A stretch of DNA of 53,334 bases from the NCBI GenBank assembly GCA_012271015.1, contig JAAXHD010000189.1, positions 45,962 through 99,295 of the forward strand, in the 5' to 3' direction. This DNA comes from Candidatus Poribacteria bacterium. GTDB taxonomy: Bacteria; Poribacteria; WGA-4E; WGA-3G. Within the stretch, counting starts at the first letter, position 1; each line of letters opens with the position of its first letter. The translations under genes were made by a program, and so were the position numbers. Under the pieces are notes generated by a model. It searched no databases and was not told where the DNA came from. It worked only from the letters and a program-made list of their open reading frames with translations. Below, one piece after another: positions 46,992 to 53,334 of the stretch.

Positions 46992-47546
46992 ATGGAAACT
47001 GTAACACTTACCTATAAAAGACTGCCGAATCGAGTCAACCACTTTCAACAAGAACTACTCTACCTCGATGACGAGGTCATTGTTACGTCTCAACGGGTTA
47101 AGCCGTCCTCACCTATAGTTCAGAACGGCGAGACGGTTTTAGCGGACAACTTCGCCGCGGTCTGGTTTGTGTTTACAGGTTTATGGTATGATGTCGGAAA
47201 GGTCTATAATCTGAATAACGAATGGACCGGTTACTACTGCGATGTCCTGAAACCGGTTAGCCGGAGCCTGGATGTAAACGGGAAACTGAATCGTTTTGAA
47301 ATAACGGACTTATTCCTGGATCTTTGGATAAATCCAGATGGCACCTACGAGATTCAGGATGAAGATGAGCTTGAAGATGCGGTTCAGAATGGAGCAATTG
47401 ACGCTGAACTGGAAAGAAAAGCACTGGAGGTCCTAAAGGCATTAATTATTGAAACTGAGTCTGGACACGTGGAACGTCGCTTGCAGACGGTAATCAGTAG
47501 AGCGGGGTTCCCAAATTTGCAGGATTACATAAAAACGTTACCTTAG
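46992..47546 (+). CDS. DUF402-like protein, tandem copy 1
   Basis: 184 residues. The blocks AAVWFVFTGLWYDVGKVYNLNNEWTGYYCDVLKPV, then ITDLFLDLWINPDGTYEIQDEDELEDAV, match the DUF402 beta-barrel fold of FomD/nucleotide-phosphatase-like proteins, which bind a divalent metal with the Asp and Glu residues of GYYCD, DLFLDLW and DEDEL. Some members hydrolyse nucleoside di- and triphosphates. The activity here is untested. The start at 46992 has AAGGA from the leader repeat. An upstream ATG would add 34 repeat-encoded residues. The next gene is a close paralogue. Confidence 0.75.
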   Translation: METVTLTYKRLPNRVNHFQQELLYLDDEVIVTSQRVKPSSPIVQNGETVLADNFAAVWFVFTGLWYDVGKVYNLNNEWTGYYCDVLKPVSRSLDVNGKLNRFEITDLFLDLWINPDGTYEIQDEDELEDAVQNGAIDAELERKALEVLKALIIETESGHVERRLQTVISRAGFPNLQDYIKTLP

Positions 47547-47573
47547 GCAGCAAACGAAGATAAAGAGATTACA

Positions 47574-48134
47574 GTGGAAACGATAACACTCATTTATAAA
47601 TGGCCTCCCGACCGGGTACATCGCTCCCAACAACAATTGCTTTACGTGGATGAGAATGTCATTGTTACATTTCAACGGATTAAACCATCCTCGCCTATAG
47701 TTCAAAAAGGTGCGATAGTTTTAGGGGATAACTTCACTGTCATCTGGTTTGTATTTACAGATCTATGGTATGGTGTCGCTAAAGTGTATAATCTGAATAA
47801 CCAGTGGACCGGTTATTACTGCGACATTATGAAACCGGTCAAGCGCGATGTAGATGTAACAGGAAAGCTTAATTGCTTTGAAATAACGGATCTATTCTTG
47901 GATCTTTGGATAAATCCAGATGGCACCTACGAGATTCAGGATGAAGATGAGCTTGAAGATGCGGTTCAAGAAGGCATAATTAACACTGAATTGGAAACAG
48001 AGACTCGGAGTGTCCTGAAGTCATTAATCGCTGAGGTTGCATCCGGGCATTTGGAGTATCGCTTACAAGAAGTAATGAATAGAGCAAAACTTACAGATTT
48101 TCCGGACTGTGTAGAACACATTAACGGGGGATGA
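47574..48134 (+). CDS. DUF402-like protein, tandem copy 2
   Basis: 186 residues starting at GTG 47574, 27 nt after copy 1. It shares long identical stretches with copy 1, including DLFLDLWINPDGTYEIQDED, and differs mainly in the last 50 residues and in the second strand (RSQQQLLYVDENVIVTFQRI). The putative metal-binding acidic residues are the same in both. The stop is 4 nt before the DegT aminotransferase start, so the pair is probably co-transcribed with it. The similarity at DNA level suggests a fairly recent duplication or gene conversion. Confidence 0.75.
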   Translation: METITLIYKWPPDRVHRSQQQLLYVDENVIVTFQRIKPSSPIVQKGAIVLGDNFTVIWFVFTDLWYGVAKVYNLNNQWTGYYCDIMKPVKRDVDVTGKLNCFEITDLFLDLWINPDGTYEIQDEDELEDAVQEGIINTELETETRSVLKSLIAEVASGHLEYRLQEVMNRAKLTDFPDCVEHINGG

Positions 48135-48138
48135 AGAG

Positions 48139-49353
48139 ATGGCGACATTGGCAATAAACGGCGGTGAACCTGTTCGCACTAATTCTTATCCGGCATGGCC
48201 CACGCAGGATCCTGCTGATATCGAAGCATTTGAAACTATCTACAAAAGTGGACAATGGGGTGTTGGTGGACCGAAGGTTCCAGAATTCGCACAGCAGTTC
48301 GCTGAATTTCAAGGTGCGAACTATGGCGTTTGCGTCAACAGCGGCACCTCGGCCCTCTATATCGCTCTAAAGGCGGCGGGTGTTTGCCCCGGCGATGAGG
48401 TCATTACCACATCCTATACCTTCCAAGCGACGGTCGTCGCCATTTTGATGACGCACGCTGTGCCGGTTTTCGTGGATACCGCACCGGACAGTTTTCTGTT
48501 GGATGCCTCGAAAGTCGAAGCCGCGATAACGGAAAAAACGAAGGTGATTTTACCGGTTCATATCGCCGGGTATCCAGCGGATATGGACGCGCTTGTTGAC
48601 ATCGCGAATCGACATAACCTGAAGATTGTCGAAGATTGTGCACAGGCACACGGCGCGGAATGGCGGGGACGCGGGGTCGGCAGTTGGGGACATTTCGGAT
48701 GCTTCAGTTTCCAGTCGTCAAAAAATCTTTGTGCAGGTGAAGGTGGCATTGTCCTCATGAATGACCGAGAACTCTACGAACGTGCTTACGCACTTCATAA
48801 CTGTGGTCGCACGCTACCAGATGCTGAGTTTGGAGAGGCAGAGCCCTTTGGAGGAAACTTCCGAATGACGGAATGGCAAGCTGGATTACTCCTGTCCCGC
48901 TTGACCCGACTTGAAGCCGAAACCAACTACCGACATAAGAACATGCGATGGTTAGATGGTTGGCTTGGCGAGATTCCGGGTATTATCGTCACACCACTCG
49001 ACCCGCGCGCCACGCGTGGTGGATGCCACGGCTATAAGGCGATCTTTGACTCCGAGGAGTTTGAAGGCATATCACGTGAGACGTTTCTCCGTGCAATGCG
49101 CGCCGAAGGGATACCGATGGGATATTGGTATACCACCCCTATGTATCGGGCATCCTTTCTCGCCTCTAATCTTTTCGGTCAGGATCTCAATTACGATGAT
49201 ACACACTGCCCTGAAACTGAAAAGATATGTCAAACAGGTCTCTCCCTAAGTCAAAATGTGTTGATGGCAAGTGAAGAGGATATAGAGGACATTGTTAAGG
49301 CTGCGATTAAAATTCGCAGGAACGTCGCTGAGCTAAAGTCGGAAACCTCGTAG
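48139..49353 (+). CDS. DegT/DnrJ/EryC1/StrS-family PLP aminotransferase
   Basis: 404 residues. ALAINGGEP-type opening, GVCVNSGTSALYIALKAAG (PLP phosphate site), PVHIAGYPADMDAL, VEDCAQAHGA (Asp166) and FSFQSSKNLCAGEGG with the internal-aldimine Lys195. This is the sugar aminotransferase fold that converts keto sugars to amino sugars, usually from nucleotide-linked intermediates, in the cytoplasm. The family also contains AHBA synthase-like and 2-deoxy-scyllo-inosose aminotransferases, so the exact substrate is open. The ATG follows a GGGGGATGAAGAG ribosome region at the end of the DUF402 pair. No sugar-nucleotide genes are adjacent. Confidence 0.9.
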   Translation: MATLAINGGEPVRTNSYPAWPTQDPADIEAFETIYKSGQWGVGGPKVPEFAQQFAEFQGANYGVCVNSGTSALYIALKAAGVCPGDEVITTSYTFQATVVAILMTHAVPVFVDTAPDSFLLDASKVEAAITEKTKVILPVHIAGYPADMDALVDIANRHNLKIVEDCAQAHGAEWRGRGVGSWGHFGCFSFQSSKNLCAGEGGIVLMNDRELYERAYALHNCGRTLPDAEFGEAEPFGGNFRMTEWQAGLLLSRLTRLEAETNYRHKNMRWLDGWLGEIPGIIVTPLDPRATRGGCHGYKAIFDSEEFEGISRETFLRAMRAEGIPMGYWYTTPMYRASFLASNLFGQDLNYDDTHCPETEKICQTGLSLSQNVLMASEEDIEDIVKAAIKIRRNVAELKSETS

Positions 49354-49775
49354 CGGGATAGTCGTCAGTTTGCATCGCAGTGAACGCTATAAGAGGCGCG
49401 TTTGGCTTGGACGTTTTCTTCATTTCTTCATATTTCCCCAAGGACTATCAAAACCCTCTTTTAACTGAAAATTATTCTGCTATCCTTTTGGTCTGCGATG
49501 TCTCTATATAGACAACCCGATTTTTTAACTATTAAATCTATCAACGGTCAGCAATCAGTTACAGCGGGATAGGTACAAGACCTGTCTTACTGATGACTGC
49601 ACATCCTCCAAAACCAGCTTAAAATTAACCGAGAACCATCGTGAAACGAAGTGGAACGATGATCAGAAACTTAATAGTTAAAAAATTTACTATCCTTTTC
49701 AGTCTTAAGGGACTCTATACAGATAAATCCATAAGTGCGAGCCTATAGAGGCTTGCGGGACAATAGGAGAAAATC
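49354..49775. other. Gene-free stretch with degenerate direct repeats
   Basis: No credible gene. It contains CGTCAGTTTGCATCGC- and GGTCAGCAATCAGTTAC-type repeat words, a GGTACAAGACCTGTC word also seen near 3421, and two roughly 45-bp degenerate direct repeats starting CTATCCTTTT at about 49494 and 49690 and both containing CTCTATA. Confidence 0.5.
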
Positions 49776-50342
49776 ATGTCTAACGAACGTGAAGCCCAGA
49801 AAGAAATCCGTCAGATTCTGAGGCTATTAGAAATGACTGCACGCATCATAGAAACTTCAGCGATTACAGACCAATTTTCAGGTGGTGAAGAGCGGTGCGC
49901 TCGGCAATTTAACAACGCACTTGAACTCCTAACCGATCTTGGTGCAGTACCCGAGGGTCTTTTTGAACCTCTGGAGTCCGATGAGGCATCTCTTGGCGAT
50001 ACCTGCTTTGCCTGTCACCAAGTCGCCGCTTACGTTAAAGAAAGTTGCGCCGATGATTTTGTTGACTTCGCACAAGTCAAGCAAACAATTGGTAATGAGT
50101 TGAAGGATGTCAGTGAAGTTGTGCGGCAATCAATGCCTTCCTTTCTCAAAGATATTTGGGGCAGCCAAACGCAAGAAGATAACGCTGGAGCCCCTGAAAC
50201 CGTTGAGGTGGTCTCAGACGAGGATGAGGACGTGACGTCTGTCGAACAGCGTATCGCCAAGCTTGAAGGGCAAATGGAGACCGTTGTCGAGATACTCCAA
50301 GAGATTCGGACACAACAGGTCGAACAGAGCAAAGAACTTTAG
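49776..50342 (+). CDS. Unknown soluble protein with C-terminal coiled coil
   Basis: 188 residues, not recognised. The N-terminal two thirds are helical (EIRQILRLLEMTARIIETSA, ARQFNNALELLTDLGAVPEGLF) with a lone CFACHQ motif near residue 76 (two cysteines and a histidine, too short for a known site). It then has an acidic stretch (VEVVSDEDEDVTSVEQRI) and a heptad-like coiled coil (IAKLEGQMETVVEILQEIRTQ). No signal peptide or membrane segment is seen. The start is good: AGGAG 6 nt before the ATG. It lies 107 nt ahead of the DUF4097 gene and may share its transcript. Confidence 0.65.
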   Translation: MSNEREAQKEIRQILRLLEMTARIIETSAITDQFSGGEERCARQFNNALELLTDLGAVPEGLFEPLESDEASLGDTCFACHQVAAYVKESCADDFVDFAQVKQTIGNELKDVSEVVRQSMPSFLKDIWGSQTQEDNAGAPETVEVVSDEDEDVTSVEQRIAKLEGQMETVVEILQEIRTQQVEQSKEL

Positions 50343-50449
50343 AATAGGAGACAGCCATCAGCGATCAGCAAAAGAGTTACCTCACAGTGAGAGTTCACCA
50401 AAAAACCGCTTGCCTGAAAGTCTATCGTCGATGGCTGATAGTCAATTTG

Positions 50450-51591
50450 ATGAAACTACTTATCGTGTTGACCCTTTTTTTTCGGTGCTGTTTCTATTCT
50501 GCAGTGCTGGTTGCCAATTCACATCACTGGCAGCAGAGGAATCTATCTTGGAAAAGATTGAAAAAACATATAACGTCAAGGCTGGTGGAAGTTTAACAAT
50601 TGTGTCAGAGTTCGGGGCAATTGAAATTCAAACCACCGAACAGGATAAGGTTGAGATTGTGGTCACAAAAGCAGCAAAGTCCTTGAAGCGATCGGCGAAA
50701 GAAGCACTTGCTGATTTTGAGGTAGCATTCTCGCCCGAAAATATCGGAGCCCCTACATTTGGACAGGAGGATGATACTCCTGATTATTTGTCAGTTGTGC
50801 CCGAGGATGCCGATGTTTATATTCAAGGGAAGTTCAAACATGGGAGAGAACGCTGGCGGAAAATACTCAATCGCTTGGAAATTCGTTTTCACGTAACGGT
50901 TCCCAAAAACTATAACGTTGATTTGAGTACCCAAGGCGGTAGCATCAAAGTCGGCGATCTTGATGGTACGGTTCGCGCCCACACTTCGGGAGGAAGTTTA
51001 CGTTTCGGGAACATTACAGGCACGGTGTGGGGACGGACATCCGGTGGCAGCATCAAACTTACATCGTGTGGCAGTCCAGTCGATCTGAAAACGTCTGGCG
51101 GTAGTATTGAAGTCGTTGACGTGGCCGGGGATGTTCAAGCACAAACTTCTGGAGGCAGTCTCCGCTTTGGTGCAATTCAGGGTTCTATTTGGGGCAAAAC
51201 TTCAGGTGGGAGCATCAAGATTGCGAGTTGTAGTGGAGGTGCGGATGTTCAGAGCTCGGGCGGTAGTATTAGACTGGAGAGCATTGGCGGGAATGTAAAC
51301 GCGAAAACCTCAGGAGGTATCATCCGTGCCACTATGACAACACAACCGCAGGATGAGTGTAATTTGCGCACATCGGGAGGCGGAATAACTCTCACGCTTA
51401 TTCCAGATATCGCCGTTGACGTAGAAGCAGAGACCAGCGGTGGGCGCGTTTCGACGGATTTCGCAGTCGAATCGGCCATCCAGGGGAAGGTTCCCAGAAA
51501 TAGATTGAAAGGTAGCATAAATGGCGGCGGACCCCTGCTAAAATTACGCACCTCTGGTGGTAGCATTCGCTTGCAGAAGGCGGCAGATTAA
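50450..51591 (+). pseudogene. DUF4097-family beta-helix lipoprotein, signal peptide split by a poly-T frameshift
   Basis: From about residue 30 the protein is a clean DUF4097 family member: YNVKAGGSLTIVSEFGAIEI, then about ten repeats of (T/S)SGG(S/G/I/R)(I/L/V) spaced 17-30 residues apart, forming a surface-exposed beta-helix. The signal peptide is in two frames. ATG 50450 gives MKLLIVLTLFF, and after the eight-T run (50475-50482) the other frame gives SVLFLFCSAGC, a lipobox. One extra T would join them into a perfect lipoprotein leader. Without it the only upstream start in the main frame is ATG 50431 (MADSQFDETTY), which makes a poor export signal. It could be pseudogenised, phase-variable or a sequencing error. 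It is related in style to residues 50-330 of the fusion at 30924. Confidence 0.7.
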
Positions 51592-51618
51592 GCGCGTTTC
51601 GGGATCGGCAGATAGCAC

Positions 51619-53334
51619 CTACCAGTGCTTAAACGAGTACATCCGTTGTCCAAGAAACAGACCTAAAATTGCCCATAGACTTCCCATCACGAATTCGCCG
51701 AGCATTGTCCCTAAAAACAGTGGCAGTGTTCGGCGATACGCGCCGATCCCACCGTGGCGAATCAGTATAGATTTTAGCACCCACGCCAAGAATACAGGAA
51801 ACCAAAGCCGACCGAAGTTCCAATTGCCCGCAAGCGGATAGGCAAGCGGATGCAGCTGCCACCAAATAAATCGCAGTCGCATAAAGAGCGTCGTAAGCGT
51901 TAGGGTAATACCGAAGCCAAAAAATCCCATGCGTCCCCAGTCTGTGTCGTTCGGGAGCGTTAGCCAGCGTTGTAGATCACTGAAAGCCTCTTGTCCACGC
52001 CATGTTCCGAGATTACCGTGTAGGTAGCCCGCATGAAGGAACGCAACGAACCCAATAATCAGGCCAATAACCGTCGCACCCCACATCACCCAAAGAATCT
52101 GACGAACGTTGATTCCACCTCTGTCAGCGAGTTTAAATCCTTCCAATTGATTCGGCATCGGTTGCGAACGGTAATTACGGGTAAATCCATAGAGGAAAGC
52201 GAACCCCGTTAGCGTCGGGGCACCAATCTTTCTGGACCCAAAGAGTGAGGTGAGAAAAAGTCCAGGACCGGCACGATAGAAATCCATCGTCGGTGTTCCG
52301 AGTTCGGCACGCATCCGGGTGAACGCTAAAACAAGTATAAATTGTATGCTGAAAAACCCAAGTACACCCCACCAAGACATCCCTGCCTTCAGGCAAAATC
52401 CAAACACAACTGCGATACCAATCAGGAACCCAACAAACGCACTGCGGTATCCCATCGGTTCGTTTGTTGTATCAAGGTTCGTTTTCAAACCTAAGATATT
52501 GCGTGTAACCTGCCAGAGGTGCTTGTGTGTTATCCAAAGGGCAAAGAAACAGAGACCAAAATACGCACCCGTCGACTGCATATCAATGTGCGGATAACCC
52601 GGTGTCTGGTTCATCCCTGTCATTGCGCCAAAGACGAGTTGTACCTTCCAGAAAAGGTAGAACAGCCAGCAAGAGAGCGACAAATCCAGAGGCATTAAGA
52701 AACCAATCCCGATGGCATAGGGATTTAGATGAATAGGCGTTGAACCGATAGCATTCAGCGGTTTTTCTGTGAACAAGATCCCAATATCGTGGCGGATGGG
52801 GATGCTCGGCACGTAAGGATAAAGAAAACTAATTCCATTGAGCAAATCGATCCCGCATCCGATAGCAAAACCTATCCAGAGGAGTCGGTTTCGGTAGAAA
52901 CCCGCATCTTTCGTCATTTCATAAGGGAGTAGGATGATCGGGTAACTCAGTTTTTCGTGTTCAATCCACTGTTTACGGAGGATGACACTGAGCATCATCA
53001 TAGAGAATGCCAGCGCAGAGAAGAACACAAGCCACGCTAATACCGGTGTGAGCCATGCCTGAATATGCTCTATCTCGAATAGATTTGAAGTGCCTTCATA
53101 GTAGCCGGTTAAGGCACGCCGATTCATGACAGCAATCCAATCTGGGATGTAGCGGAAGAAGAGCGTTTGCCATTCATTTTCTGGCGTAGCGAACCACGCC
53201 GCGTGCCCTAAAACACACATTGTCGCCTGCAAAAGGTCATGTCCACAGACGACGCATGCAAGCGTTACCATGAGATACACCGTCAGCATTTCCGCTTGTG
53301 TGAGCTGCCATTTCGGGAGATGGCGTGTTAAAAA
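51619..53334 (-). CDS. Large polytopic membrane protein, DUF6785/DUF6784 type (5' end off the right edge)
   Basis: At least 571 residues, open to the window edge on the minus strand, so the N-terminus is missing. It shares conserved blocks with the gene at 4440-6386: GHDLLQAT, FATPENEWQTLFFRYIPDW, RKQWIEHEKLSYPIILLPYEM, LFTEKPLNAIG, FTRMRAELGTPTMDFY, QPMPNQLEGFKL and the C-terminal LPLFLGTMLGEFVMGSLW. About ten membrane helices are present. The first ATG inside the window (53289) is preceded by in-frame family-like sequence (WQLTQAEM), so it is not the true start. The function is unknown. Two distinct paralogues in 53 kb suggest an expanded family in this genome. Confidence 0.75.
   Translation of the reverse strand, partial: FLTRHLPKWQLTQAEMLTVYLMVTLACVVCGHDLLQATMCVLGHAAWFATPENEWQTLFFRYIPDWIAVMNRRALTGYYEGTSNLFEIEHIQAWLTPVLAWLVFFSALAFSMMMLSVILRKQWIEHEKLSYPIILLPYEMTKDAGFYRNRLLWIGFAIGCGIDLLNGISFLYPYVPSIPIRHDIGILFTEKPLNAIGSTPIHLNPYAIGIGFLMPLDLSLSCWLFYLFWKVQLVFGAMTGMNQTPGYPHIDMQSTGAYFGLCFFALWITHKHLWQVTRNILGLKTNLDTTNEPMGYRSAFVGFLIGIAVVFGFCLKAGMSWWGVLGFFSIQFILVLAFTRMRAELGTPTMDFYRAGPGLFLTSLFGSRKIGAPTLTGFAFLYGFTRNYRSQPMPNQLEGFKLADRGGINVRQILWVMWGATVIGLIIGFVAFLHAGYLHGNLGTWRGQEAFSDLQRWLTLPNDTDWGRMGFFGFGITLTLTTLFMRLRFIWWQLHPLAYPLAGNWNFGRLWFPVFLAWVLKSILIRHGGIGAYRRTLPLFLGTMLGEFVMGSLWAILGLFLGQRMYSFKHW

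Noticed and set aside
50930-51590. DNA-level tandem repeat array in the DUF4097 gene
   Set aside because: The TSGGS periodicity is at protein level with varied codons and spacing, as expected of a beta-helix family.

Overview
The window is about 53 kb of bacterial DNA of moderate G+C. Protein-coding genes are separated by intergenic DNA unusually full of short dispersed repeats. The gene content is sulfatases, xylose-isomerase-like TIM barrels, phytanoyl-CoA-dioxygenase-like proteins, a Gfo/Idh/MocA oxidoreductase, Uma2, DUF6785-type membrane proteins and a TatT/TRAP pair. From memory this mix recalls Candidatus Poribacteria and related marine or sponge-associated lineages. That is an inference from gene content, not a marker-gene result. 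I saw no rRNA, tRNA, CRISPR array or transposase gene.

Layout. 1-1.8 kb: 5' part of a DNA methyltransferase running off the left edge, and a hicBA toxin-antitoxin pair whose hicB is frameshifted. 2.1-7.3 kb: oxidoreductase, ABC-2 permease, DUF6785 membrane protein, Uma2 nuclease. 7.3-13 kb (minus strand): a sulfatase, glycosidase-like TIM barrel and sugar isomerase cluster, then two PhyH-like paralogues. 13-16.5 kb: CDP-alcohol phosphatidyltransferase, stand-alone Lon N-domain protein, an unknown one-TM protein and an enolase-superfamily enzyme. 16.5-19.6 kb: gene remnants, then an isomerase-sulfatase pair. 19.9-23.3 kb: a tightly coupled four-gene operon of unassigned membrane proteins, one of them FN3 plus DUF6754-like. 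23.5-25.1 kb: aroK-aroB. 25.7-28.7 kb: two tandem GNATs and a GT39-like membrane glycosyltransferase. 28.7-30.5 kb: adk and xylA. 30.9-34.7 kb: a 1256-residue outer-membrane fusion (DUF4097-like, CBM9-like, POTRA, BamA-type barrel). 34.9-38.2 kb: YgfZ/GcvT-like protein, then TatT and the TRAP binding protein without permease subunits. 38.4-42.5 kb: a decaying defence/TA patch with a frameshifted type ISP enzyme, a frameshifted BrnT-like toxin and a CopG antitoxin fused to a nuclease stump. 42.7-46.8 kb: corrinoid protein, Fe-S corrinoid activase and homocysteine methyltransferase. 47-51.6 kb: a DUF402 pair, a DegT aminotransferase, an unknown coiled-coil protein and a DUF4097 lipoprotein with a signal-peptide frameshift. 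51.6 kb to the end: a second DUF6785 protein running off the right edge.

The strongest unexplained signal is the repeat system. (i) A roughly 100-bp repeat carries an aligned sigma70 promoter and sits upstream of several genes (1964, 4257, 14643 and a diverged copy at 6443). (ii) A roughly 21-bp element, core GTGTTTTTGCTTGGGTGTTT, lies inside some copies of that repeat and is absent from another. It also lies in frame inside three protein-coding genes and has no stop codon in any of six frames. (iii) A third family ends in CCGCAAGGAAAAATTAAAA directly before start codons and so supplies the ribosome binding site. Together they look like small mobile expression parts. The other good candidates for undescribed biology are the four-gene membrane operon and the DUF4097-CBM9-BamA fusion. 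Four genes (hicB, the type ISP gene, brnT and the DUF4097 gene) each look one indel away from intact. Two of those indels are in poly-T runs, so assembly error must be excluded before calling them pseudogenes.
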